Assembly: GCA_007570785.1 (NCBI GenBank)
Contig: ML660774.1
Coordinates: 12,547,970-12,611,969, forward strand
Length of the DNA stretch: 64,000 bases
Direction of reading: 5' to 3'
DNA from: Antilocapra americana
Lineage: Eukaryota > Chordata > Mammalia > Artiodactyla > Antilocapridae
This document shows positions 1 to 11,190 of the stretch, piece by piece (the first letter of the stretch is position 1; each line of letters begins with the position of its first letter). The position numbers were made by a program, and so were the translations under genes. A model generated the notes under the pieces. The model did not search any database and was not told the origin of the DNA. It saw only the letters and a program-made list of their open reading frames with translations.

Positions 1-17
1 TTGGTCTCTATTCTCTG

Positions 18-90
18 TCGGGGAAGCCTGGATGGTGCAGTCCCTGGAGTTGCAGAGTTGGACACAAATGAGCAACTGAAAAACAACAGT
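18..90 (+). repeat. BovB LINE 3' end fragment
   Basis: The stretch reads as the last 70 or so bases of a BovB (RTE LINE): a 'gaagcctgg...tgcagtccctgg' block, then 'gttggacacaaatgagcaactg' and an 'aaaaacaac' tail. The element probably continues to the left of the window. No coding potential is left. Confidence 0.75.
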
Positions 91-225
91 TCTCTAAGAA
101 CCTTCTATGCTTTTTTTCTGAATTTAAGTTTTATATTTCCATATAGTAACACAAGTAAATTAAATTTTATTTCAAAATTAAAAGGATGATATTAATGATG
201 AAAGTTGACCCTACAAAAAAAAGGA

Positions 226-2615
226 GTTAGTTCAGTTCAAATCAGTCACTCAGTCATGTCTGACTCTTTGCGACACAATGAACTGCAACACGCCAGGCCT
301 CCCTGTTCATCGCAGACTCCCAGAGTTTACTCAAACTCATGTCCATTGACTCGGTGATGCCCTCCAATCATCTCATCCTTTGTCATCCCCTTCTCCTGCC
401 CTCAGTCTCTCCCAGCATCAGGGTCTTTTACAGTGAGTCAGCTTTTCACATCAGGTGGCCAAAGTATTGGAGCTTCAGCTTCATCATCAGTCCTTCCTTT
501 GAATATTCAGGACTGATCTGCTTTAGGATGGACTGGTTGGACCTCACTGCAGTTCAAGGGACTCTCAAGAGTCTTCTCCAACACCACGGTTCAAAACCAT
601 CAATTCTTTGGCACTCAGCTTTCTTTATAGTCCAACTCTCACATCCATACATGACTACTAGAAAAACCATAGCTTTGACTAGATGGACCTTTGTGGGCAA
701 AGTAATGTCTCTGCTTTTTAATATGCAGTCTAGGTTGGCCATAACTTTTCTTCCAAGGAGCAAGTGTCCTTTAATTTCATGGCTGCAGTCACCATCTGCA
801 GTGATTTTGGAGCCCCCCAAATTAAAGTCTGTCCCTGTTTCCATTGTTTCCCCATCTCTTTTCCATGAAGTGATGGGACCAGATGCCATGATCTTGGTTT
901 TCTGAATGTTGAGCTTTAAGCCAACTTTTTCACTCTCCTTTTTTCACTTTCATCAAGAGGGTCTTTAGTTTTTCTTTACTTTCTGCCTTCAGGGTGGTAT
1001 TATCTGCATATCTGAGGTTACTGATATTTCTCCTAGATATCTTGATTCCATCTTTATCCAGCCCAGCATTTCTCATGATGTATTCTGCATATAAGTTAAA
1101 TAAGCAGGGTGGCAATATGCAGTGTTGATGTACTCCTTTCCCGATTTGGAACCAGCCTGTTTTTCCATGTCCAGTTCTAACTGTTGCTTCCTGACCTGCA
1201 TAAGGTTTCTCAAGAAGCAGGTCAGGTGGTCAAGTGTTCCCATGTCTCTAAGAATTTTCCGGTGTTTGTTGTGATCCACACAGTCAAAGGCTTTGGCATA
1301 GTCAGTAAAGCAGAAGATGTTTTTCTGGTACTTTCTTGCTTTTTTGATGACCCAATGGATGTTGGCAATTTGATCTCTGGTTCCTCTGCCTTTTCTAAAA
1401 ACCAGTTTGAATATCTGGAAATTCATGGTTCGTGTACTATTGAAGTCTGGCCTGGAGAATTTTGAGTATTACTTTCCTAACATGTGAGATGAGTTTAATT
1501 GTTCAGGAGTTCAAGCATTCTTTGGTATTGCCTTTCTTTGAGATTGGAATGAAAGCTGACCTTTTCCAGTCCTGTGGCCACTCCTGAGTTTTCCAAATTT
1601 GCTGCCATATTGAGTGCAGCACTTTCACAGCTTCATCTTTTGAGATTTGAAATAGTTCAACCTTAATTCCATCACCTCTACTATCTTTGTTCATAGTGAT
1701 GCTTCCTAAGGCCCACTTGACTTTTCATTCCAGGATGTCTGGCTCTAGGTGAGTGATCACACCATTGTGATTATCTGGGTTGTGAAGATCTTTTTTGAAT
1801 AGTTCTTCTGTGTATTCTTGCCACCTCTTCTTAATATCTTCTGCTTCTGTTAGGTCCATACAATTTCTGTCCTTTATTGAGCCCATCTTTGCATAAAATA
1901 TTCCTTTGGTAGCTGTAATTTTCTTGAAGAAATCTCTAGTGTTTCCCATTCTATTGTTTTCCTCTATTTTTTTGCACTGATTGCTGAAGAAGGCTTTCTT
2001 ATCTCTCCTTGCTAATCTTTGGAACTCTGCATTCAAATGGTCTGTCTTTCCTTTTTTCCTTTGCCTTCTTTTTCTCTTCTATTCTCAACTATAAGGTCTC
2101 CTCAGACAACCATTTTTCCTTTTTGCATTTCTTTTCCTTGGAAATGGTCTTGATCCCTGCCTCCTGTACAGTGTCACAAACCTCCATCCATAGTTCTTCA
2201 GGCACTCTGTCTATCAGATCTAATCCCTCGGATGTATTTGTCACTTCCACTGTATAATCATTAGGAATTTTATTTAGGTTATACCTGAATGATCTAGTGG
2301 TTTTTCCCACTTTCTTCAGCTTAGGTCTGAATTTAGCAATAAGGAGTTCATGGTCTGAGCCACAGTCAGCTCCCGGTCTTGTTTCCGCTGACGGTATAGA
2401 GCTTCTCCATCTTTGGCTGCAAAGAATATAATCAGTCTGATTTTGGTATTGACCATCTGGTGATATCCATGTGTAGAATCTTCTCCTGTGTTGTTGGAAG
2501 AGGATGTTTGCTATGACCAGTGTGTTCTCTTGGTAAAACTCTATTAGCCCTTGCCTTGCTTCATTCTGTACTCCAAGGCCAAATTTGCCTGTTACTTCAT
2601 GTATTTCTTCTATAA
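226..2615 (-). repeat. BovB LINE, long 5'-truncated copy, inverted
   Basis: This is a BovB retrotransposon read on the minus strand. The 3' terminal 'agttcag...cagtcatgtctgactctttgcgac' lies at the left end. Decayed minus-strand reading frames follow in the expected order to the right: C-terminal region (554-889), the reverse transcriptase YADD-type block (930-1115, seen as 'RYADNTTL'), upstream RT parts (1073-1426, 1503-1694) and the linker to the endonuclease (1725-2310). It stops around 2615, inside the endonuclease region, so the 5' end is missing. Frames are broken by stops and shifts, so it is not active. Confidence 0.9.
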
Positions 2616-3004
2616 CCCAGAGGCAAATATTGTAAATATTTGGATGAACATAATTTCAGATATTATCTACTTATCTATCATCTCTCTCTAGCTATACATC
2701 TAGAAAATCATGATCACTAAGAATACATTTTTACAACCAGGCTTTTTTTTCCCTAACAAAATGCCATGAAAAAGTTTGGATGTCAATAAATATAGAAACA
2801 TACATATAGCTATGTATATAGATATATATATTTATTTTAGTAATTGCTACATATATATAGGTACATATATATAGGTACTAGAGGCATATGTAATAATATT
2901 AGCAATTGAATAATTTAGTTTTGTATTATGTCACTCTTAAAATGTATAATCAATATACAATAATGTATATGATAAAGTATAATGTATTTCTATGCCCCAC
3001 ACAC
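2616..3004. other. AT-rich intergenic DNA
   Basis: No gene is seen. The DNA is AT-rich with short TA and 'atatatag' runs around 2815-2880 and no recognisable repeat family. Confidence 0.5.
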
Positions 3005-3530
3005 ACTTTAAAAATAGATTATTTATAATTGACAAAACTTGGAAACAATGAAGTATTCTTCAATATGTAAATGAAAAAACAACTGTGGTACATTCATGCA
3101 ATGGAATATTATTCAATGGTAAAAATAAATGAGTTCTTAGGTCACAAGAAAATGCAAAGGAACTTTAAAGATATATTGCTAAGTGAATGATGCCAATCTG
3201 AAAAGGTTTTGTTTTGTTTGATTCTAACTGTATGACATCCTACAAAACTATGGAGACAGTAAAAAGCAATGGTTGCCAGAAGTTGTGGAAAGGAGGAGGG
3301 ATGAAAAGGTTGAACAGAGGGGATTTTTAGAGCATTGAAACTACTGTGTTCATGCAGTGTGTGATACTGTAATGATGGACACATATCTGTGTCCATCATC
3401 AAAACTTCAGAATGTGAGACACAAAGGAGTGAACCTTAGCGTAAACTGTGAACTTTACTTAGTAATAGTGTATCAATATTGGCTAGTCAGTTCTAACAAA
3501 TATGCCACACTAATGTAAGATGTTAATAAG
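3005..3530 (+). repeat. Old L1 3' end
   Basis: The block matches the pattern of the end of ORF2 and 3' UTR of an old L1: 'ggtacattcatgcaatgg', 'aatattattcaatgg', then further on 'gtgaaccttagcgtaaactg' and 'caaatatgccacactaatg'. It is diverged and has no intact frame. Confidence 0.65.
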
Positions 3531-4870
3531 TGGAAAAAAACTGGCAGAGGGGAGAAGGGAAGGGACTCATGGAAAATCTCAGTACTTTCTGCTCAGTATT
3601 TAGGAACCTAGATGCTGTTCTAAATGGTAAATCTATGAATGAAAAAAAGTCAAGTGTATCACCCGTGTTTCTGAAACTCTCTGATGTTCCCCTAGATTGC
3701 AGGTTGAAATTTACCCATTCATGAGTCTGGATTTTGAGTTAATAATTCATCTGTTTTCCTTCATGTTTTTGCCAGTATCCTCCAAAATAAAATATTTATA
3801 TTTTTCCAGTTTTAAAATTTTCACAAATGTAACCTAATTATATGTATTCATTTAGAATTAGTATTTTTTTCTCAGCATATTCCTGAAATTTATTTGTGCT
3901 GATTAGCTCTTGTTTATTCAATTTCTCTTCTTATAGTAAACCTTTAAATCAGTGGATCTAATTTAGTTGTTCATCCTACTGTAGTTGGATATTTGGATCT
4001 TTATTTGAATTTTTTGTTTGTTATTTTCTGCTATAATACACAATGCTGTTATTGATAGCATTAATGCAGGCTTCTTCCTTGTCTGTATGTTGTCAAGTTT
4101 TGCATGATTCCAAAAAAGTTAGGGTTTAGAATATTTGGAAATGGAAATGGTTCTTTGAAACAATATATTTCATTGAAGGGTACAAGTATTAGCATTTTTG
4201 TTCTTGGCTTTTTCTGTTTTATAAATGGTACAGAAGTTACAGAAATATGATAATGAACAGTTTATAGTTATAAAAATGTGAACATGAGTCAGAAGTGGCG
4301 AATGTATAAGGTGGTTATCCTACATGGGATTGGGACAGCTCTCTGCTCATCTTTGGAGATGCTTAGAATTCTGGTACTGTTTCCTAGCCAAAATTAGGAT
4401 GAGATGCTCTGATTAGTGATTGTTGATGTGCTGTCCTTCGGACACCTGGGGCAAGCCTTTTCGCATTATTTCAGGACATATGAAATGATGCCTTAGACCT
4501 GATTTTACCAGTTTCACAGCCTGGCTTGGCTATGTGACCAGTGGGTCAGAAAAGATCTCCTGGGAAACTCTGCCTCACTTCAGCTGAGGTTCCCAAGGCT
4601 TGTCTCGGAAGAGGAACCACCTCCTGGGTTCCCAAGACAGGCCTCTGGGGGCTGCACCTGAAAATCCCTCTGATCCAGCGCTGCCTGTGCCCACTCTCTC
4701 CTCCTCTCCTCTATCTTTGTGCCTTTACTAAGAGCTACATGACTCTGTGTGCACTGAGAAGTCCATGTTTGTCCCCAAGCAGTGTCAATGACACATTTCA
4801 ATTTTATCTCTAGGAAATTTGTGTTTTTACTACAGACAAATCTATCAATGCTTTTCTGGTTTCTGATTTG
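3531..4870. other. Intergenic, nothing recognised
   Basis: Unique-looking AT-rich DNA. Short open frames at 4541-4813 (+) and 4580-4894 (-) overlap each other and have no family resemblance that I can see. I do not call a gene. Confidence 0.4.
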
Positions 4871-4871
4871 A

Positions 4872-5145
4872 CTAATATTAATAATAACTAACACTTACTG
4901 AATGCTTATTATTTGTCAGACACTGTTCTAGATACTTCTAAAAATAGTAATTCATTGTTCCTCAAAATAACCTTGCATGCAGGTTTTAAAAAACGGTTTA
5001 TTATTTCCAGTTTTCACAAGAGGAAGCTGAAGTGATGAAATCCAAGGAATTGATTTTTCCAGGTCATGTTTATTAGTGAGGATATGAACCACTGCAGTCA
5101 GGTCTGAAAGTCTGTGTAGTGCCCTTCATTCTCTGCTGCCTAATA
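4872..5145 (+). repeat. MIR SINE
   Basis: It shows the MIR order: 'aataactaacacttactgaatgcttatt', 'cactgttctagatactt', 'ccagttttcacaagaggaagctgaag', then 'gtctgaaagtctgtgtagtgccc'. This is an ancient tRNA-derived SINE in + orientation. Confidence 0.7.
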
Positions 5146-5339
5146 TACATTTAGGTTAGCTGTTTCTCAACCTCAGATTATAAAACTATTGGTAGATATA
5201 TTTTTTGTCCTGTCTTCATTTCTTCCATACTCAATTATTTGTAGTTTCTTAAAGATTTTATATTTTCTACCATCACCTTAGTTTGTTTAAGTATCTTTCT
5301 ATATACAGAAAACCTTTTTCTATTCCATAATCTCCTTTC

Positions 5340-5635
5340 ATTTAATTCCACTTGTTAGGACTCCCCCTTCCCCACAGCAGTCTGAGCTCAGTGTCCTTAT
5401 GAAATGTTCCAGTGACAAACTCTGCACTCTTGTGCTATAAGGACTCTTCATGCTAGGATTTTCCTCTTTGTTTCCTAACAGGATAACATTTGTTTTCCTG
5501 GTGTGTATTTTAACCTCAAAATGGAAGCTTTGACATCAGAATTATGCCTTAATGTTTGCATCTTCAGGATTCAACACAATTTCTGAGACATAGTAGTTGT
5601 TGAAGAAATATGTGTTAACTAAATAAATATTCCAA
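5340..5635 (-). repeat. L2/MIR-type 3' tail
   Basis: The right part, 'gagacatagtagttgttgaag...aaataaat', resembles the 'cacatagtaggtgctcaataaat' tail shared by L2 and MIR. The upstream part is only loosely L2-like, so the family and orientation are uncertain. Confidence 0.35.
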
Positions 5636-5845
5636 GGCTTATATTTTTGTTTAAAATAATTCTAGCCTTTTGACAAGTTTTTGCTGTCTGCATTTATCAT
5701 TTGATCATTTACTTTTTCTGCCTTCAAATCAAATACCACTGGTTTACTTAGGTTTTCCTTTATATCAAGCACTGAACCATCAACACTCATTTTAATTTTT
5801 TGTGAAACAAATGGAGTATGCAATAATATATAAAACTAATTATTC

Positions 5846-6010
5846 TAGGAATTTCCCTGGCAATCCAATGGTTAAGACTTCACCTTTCAATGCAGGTTGC
5901 TTGGGTGTGATCCCTGATTAGGGAGCTAGAAGCCCAGATGCCTTGTGGCCAAAAAACCAAAATGTGAAACAGAAGCAGTGTTGTGACAAATTCAATAAAG
6001 ACTTCAAAAA
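5846..6010 (+). repeat. CHR-2-like tRNA SINE
   Basis: 'gaatttccctggcaatccaatggttaagactt' followed by a B-box-like 'gggtgtgatccctgattagg' and a 'gccttgtggcc' segment is the cetartiodactyl tRNA-Glu-derived SINE pattern. It ends in an A-rich tail near 6010. Confidence 0.65.
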
Positions 6011-8778
6011 TTATCCTAAAACATGAGGTAAAGTATAGCAGAATATAAATTGATGTTTAATATGTATTAAAGTTATAACTTTTTGAGTCTACTTTGGAGG
6101 GAATGCTGAGTTTCCTGTTCTTTTCTGAACTTTCAAATGTATCTTTTATAGCTCATTCCAAGAATATGCACTGTGAATTTCCTAAAGAATATTGTCAATT
6201 ATCTCTTCTTTAAGAAAGGTGAAATGAGAATTTCAGTGAATATAATTAAGTTCATTTATTAAGTATGCTTGAGTTAGAATGCTAGGTCTTGAAATAATGA
6301 GTTGAAGACAACTTTGGACTGGTTTTAATCCATCAGAAAGCCAAAGCAATTTTAATCTGGTTTAAGAGTCAGGAAAGCAGTGAGATTTTAGACCCTGCAT
6401 CTTATATAACATCCTTAAAACAGATGGGCCATTAAACATGGAATAGTCCCAATTTGGGTAGGACTGCAGTTCTTAGCTTACAACATTCATCCTGTCTGGA
6501 TATGACCCAGTCCTACCTCACTTCTAATGGAAGCCACAAATTGGCCAAGAGTGCACAACCAAGTCATATCCGTGAGGAGCCATGAGCATCACATTTGTCG
6601 CCATTTTCATTTAAGTCAATAGGAGGAAAGGCTTAGATTATAAGTTTCCTGCCCTACTCCTGGTTGGAGAGTAGTGCCATCTCTTATTCTTTGCACTAAT
6701 CAGAGACCCCTTTGCTTTTTATTTCTACTTACTTATTTTTTAATCTTGATGTTTTTCTTATTAAGCATTTAACTTCTATAGGAACCATACTTAGCCATTG
6801 GTAACTTATTTGAAAAACATTTCTCACTTCTAATAATCCCTTTTATTCTGTTTTCCTAAGACTCAGTGTCTGTCCTGACATTGATGAGGCTTTCCTGGAG
6901 GTACACATCTTGAGTTTTTCTAGCTGTGTTGGGATGCCTGTTACCTCTTTTGGGATGGAGATAGTCACGTCATTAAATATCCCTGCTCATGGTCTCTAGT
7001 AGTGATGGAACTGTTTCCCTCAATAAATACAGGATCCCATGACGCAGTTTAACCATCACCTGCAGAATTTCCATGTTAGAATTGGGTTTCTTTCCTCTTA
7101 TGATCCCATAAGCTTTTGTCGTTAATCCCTCCTGAAATATTTCTAAAGTTTGGAACTATTTGACTTTACACTTATTTCCTCTCATCTCTCAGTGAATCAC
7201 TCTTCCAAGAGCACTTCCTCCCCCTGCCAGAGGTACAGGTCTTTGACTCTTGGTCTCTCTTTGCAACTCAACCACCCAAGTTGTCTCCTGGCACCTTTAT
7301 CAAAACAGTGTGGTTATGCTCATATCCAGAGCCTCAGGGCAACTGATGAAATCTTCCTTGTAAGCTCCTTCCCGTTGATCCTCTGCTTTCTGTGCTCCTC
7401 TGGCCAAATACAGCAGCCGCATGATTTTCTGGAGTGACTCAGGATGCCCTCGGACTCCTGCACTTCTGGATAGAGGAATTGTCAGAAGTCTGTTTCTCTG
7501 GTCGGGTCGTCATTCTTTGGCGCCCTCCAGGGGCATCTCAAAGCATGGATCTCAGGAAAACGCCATTACCTAGGAAAGGGCCGAGTTTCATACCAGCTGA
7601 GCGTTGGATTTAATTGTTCAAATATGTTTCTCTGTGACTTTCCCAGCTTTTGGCCTCCTGTACAAGCTGAGAGCCTCATTCTTCATTGTATTTTGGATTT
7701 AAGATGTGAATACGAGGAAGCTTCTCTAAAATCCCCACAGCAAATCAGAATTTAAAGATTTGTAGTAAGGTTTTGGAGCCACCAGTCCCTGTTTTTTACA
7801 AATTCCACAACTTTTAAAGATTCTTCCGCTTCGGGTTAAACCATCTGTGCTTTGCTCTGCACTTCAGCCAGACAACAAGCGAGGCAGCAGGAAGGCTCAT
7901 CTTGTAGTTTCCTGTCTCTCATCCTTCGCTGTCTTGTGTGCTGTCTTAGGTCTATTATCTGAAAATTGTTTTTGTTTTTATCTAATTTTACAGCTATTTG
8001 GGGCAAGAGGAGAAATTTAGTCCCTGTTACTCCATTATGACTGAAAGCAGAAGTTCTGTTTATTTTCCATCTTAGTAAAAGAAGAAACAAGAGAAACTTA
8101 AAATTTACATCTATATTTAATATTCATATTGAAACTGGCAGTTTCATTTGGTTCTTGTGTCACAATGCTGCATCAGAGGTTATCTTGAGATAAAATTGTT
8201 TCTTATTGCAAGGGGTTGGTAGGGGCCTTATTTTCTTTGCAGAGTATTGCAATTAATGTATATAATTAAGCATACGGGGAGTTTCTGTTATCTAGTTTTA
8301 ATGACAGTGAATGGCCAAGTATTCTAAAATATTCACCAAGACAAACTATGTTGAAGATTTTTAATGGCAAAAGAATAATAAGAAAATTGTTTTGTTGTCA
8401 TATCTATACTAAATATGAACTCTTCATCAGCTCCATTATGAGGCTGAAACCTTGATAACCTAATCTAAAATGAGAAGTTACCAAAAAAGAAATTAAATTA
8501 ATGAGTGTTCTGAAGTATAAAATTGCACTTATTACTGTGAAAAAATAAATTGGATTGTGAATGGATTCCATGTTTGAGATATTAGCTAATAATACAGTGT
8601 AAACTTCTGGATTAGCTAGATATTTAAAAGAGTACTGAAACAGAACAAGAGCCCCATAGCAAACCCATTATACATAGAGGGCAGTTTGATCTGTGACATA
8701 GATTGTAATGCGGTGCTGTTGGGAAAAGAGTATCTTTTAAATAAATGCCTTCAGGTTAATTAGATATCTGGATGGAAA
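6011..8778. other. Intergenic, no gene recognised
   Basis: No repeat family or gene is recognised with confidence. The segment around 6850-7560 is less AT-rich than its surroundings and contains a 95-codon open frame (7150-7437, +) and an 84-codon frame (7836-8090, -). Neither resembles a protein family known to me, and no splice-linked partner was found. Confidence 0.35.
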
Positions 8779-8789
8779 TGGCCAAATCA

Positions 8790-9017
8790 AATCAGTTCAG
8801 TTCAGTCTCTCAATCATGTCCAACTCTCTGTGACCCCATGGACTGCAGCACTCCAGGCTTTCCTGTCCATCACCAGCTCCCAAAGCTTGCTCAAACTCGT
8901 CCATTGAGTTGGTGATGCCATCCAACTATTTCATCGTCTGTAGTTCCTCTTCTCCTCCTGCCTTCAATCTTTCCCAGCATCAAAGTCTTTTCTAGTGAGT
9001 TAGTCCTTTGTATCAGG
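8790..9017 (-). repeat. BovB LINE 3' fragment, inverted
   Basis: This is the BovB 3' end on the minus strand ('cagttcagttcagtctctcaatcatg' to 'tagtcctttgtatcagg'). It is flanked by an 11-base direct repeat, tggccaaatca, at 8779-8789 and 9018-9028. The first eight bases of the repeat also equal the BovB sequence expected at the truncation point. Confidence 0.85.
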
Positions 9018-9059
9018 TGGCCAAATCAGATTTCTATTACACAAAGCACAACAGTCAGT

Positions 9060-9800
9060 TCCAGCTGTACTATGGAGCTAATATTGAAATAAATAATAAA
9101 ACTTTTAGGAGAAAGCATAAGAGAATACTCTGAAGACCTCCATAAAGGCAAAGAGATTTCTTCAAAAAGCTACAAAGAAAAGTTAAAAGGTAGAAAAGCT
9201 AAATACTATCCTCAAAGAAGATACTTTTTATATATATTTGACAAAGGACTTATATAAAACACAGAAATTTTCTTATAAGTCAAAAAGGCAACGTATCAAC
9301 CCAGTAGTAAAATGGACCAAAATCTCAAACAGTATTTCATAGATGAGGATTTCTAAAAGCTGATAAACATAAAATGGTGCTCAAATTGATTAGTCACCTG
9401 AGAAAGGCAAACTAAAGTCACATATATAACACAGTGGCTAATACAAAAGAGGCAGAAAATACCAAATTTAATAAGAAAGGAAAGCATTTGAAAACTAATT
9501 TCCTGATAGCATGGATATAAATTGGTATAAATACTTTGAAAAAATTGCTCATCATTATCTATTTAATCTGAATATTTGTATACTCTGTTATCTATAAATT
9601 TCAGTTTTGTATTCATGAAAAAGTATTAATGTTAAAAGATATTTTTATATAGTGGGAACATACTGAAACACACATGTAATAGTCTTTTAGCAATATTATT
9701 TAAAATGACCCTAAATAAAAGTCTAAAAGTCAATTTAAAGAAAAATGTACAACAGTTCAAATGATTCATAAAGAATTTATTTAATAGAAATACTAAGTAA
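9060..9800 (+). repeat. Old L1, ORF2 3' half remnant
   Basis: In order along the + strand are degraded versions of mammalian L1 ORF2 landmarks: 'aaacttttaggagaaagcat', 'tttgacaaaggactt', 'caacccagtagtaaaatgg', 'aaatggtgctcaaattgattag'. There is no intact frame. Confidence 0.55.
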
Positions 9801-10639
9801 AAGTTAAATTATGCCACAAATGTACAATCCATTAGCCTCAGTAAGAAAGCCAATAAAAATATCTATACTAAGAAATTCATAAAATCAAGCTATTAAGTTT
9901 GAATTCTAGCATTCTTTTGAAAGTCTTTGATGCATTTTAATTTCTTGCTTTCTTCAAGTCAAGAGCTAAATAAACATTTATAAAACTTATCTCTAATAAT
10001 GAACAAAACAGTAGCTATTTACACTGTAGCTATTTCAAAAGTAAGAAAGAAAGTAGAGAATTGTTTCTTACCCAAATTATTGGGCCATTCTAGATAAGGC
10101 AGAGTAAAACCCAATCCCAAGGTCAATTTAAGTTCTAAAGGCCTCAGGATGAATCTATACAAACGTAGAATATGAATAGAGTACATATTTATATCTACCA
10201 TTTAAAAACTTAAAGCATATGTATACTTATTCATATTATAAGCATATTATATTTCCTACTGAGTTATGAAAATAATGTATTTAAGGACAGCATTTCATGT
10301 ACTTACTGAGGCTCCAGTTTTTTAATGTATTCAACTGTGGTGCAGTCTGTGAAATGGACATAGGTATATGTTCTTAGGAAGAAGTGCATAGATTGGGAAT
10401 GGAAAGCTACTGATATTATTGAACTTGGTGTTCAAATAGCCAAGGGAATCATTCCATAGGTAAAGAATTAGAGATTGATCATGATACAAAAGTTTTTTTT
10501 TCATCCATTTCTTATATATATGAAGCCATAAAGACTTGATGTAAGTATTGATATATACTTTCTTCATAGTAAGGTAAGTAAAGACAATTGTATTGGGAAT
10601 AAAATCTCAGTGTAGATATAGATACAGGTTTTGTGTGAT
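9801..10639. other. AT-rich intergenic DNA
   Basis: No gene or repeat was identified. Minus-strand open frames of 60-78 codons (10019-10201, 10331-10567) are chance frames in AT-rich sequence. Confidence 0.4.
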
Positions 10640-11190
10640 TTAGAATAAAATTTTTATGTTTTTTATTTTTTTCTTTTCTATTATGGTTTATTACAAGATA
10701 TTGAATATAGTTCCCTGTGCTATACATTCTGTGTTTATCCATTCTGCATGTAATAGTTTGTGTCTGCTCGTCCCAAACTCTTAATCCAGCTCTCTAACTT
10801 GGCAACTACATGTCTCTTCTCTATGGTGAAAGGGGAAGTGAATGTTGATCAGTCATGTCCGACACTTTGCGACCCCATGAACTATAGCCCGCCAGGATCC
10901 TCTGTCCATGGAATTCTCCAGGCTAGAATACTAGCTTTCCCTTTTCCAGAGCATCTTCCCAACCCAGGGATTGCACATTGCAGGCAGCTTCTTTACCATC
11001 TGAGCTTCCAGGGAAGCCCTTTACCCTGTAGAATATATTCTCTATGTTTGTGAATGGTTTTCTGTTTTGTAGATAAGTTCATTTGTGTCATAGTTCAGAT
11101 ACCACATATAAGTAATATCATATGATATTTGTCTTCCTGACTTACTTCACTTAGTTTGATAATCTCTAAGTGCAAAATAAATTTTTATTT
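10640..11190 (-). repeat. L1 3' UTR segment, interrupted
   Basis: The text 'ttattacaagatattgaatatag', 'ttccctgtgctatacatt' and, past the SINE, 'gttttgtagataagttcatttgtg' is the reverse complement of an artiodactyl L1 3' region. It is split into 10640-10825 and 11038-11190 by a Bov-tA SINE. Confidence 0.65.
10826..11037 (-). repeat. Bov-tA SINE inserted in L1
   Basis: This is a Bov-tA SINE in inverted orientation ('gatcagtcatgtccgacactt' ... 'gagcttccagggaagccc'). The 9-base sequence ttctctatg flanks it at 10817-10825 and 11038-11046 as a target-site duplication within the host L1. Confidence 0.85.
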
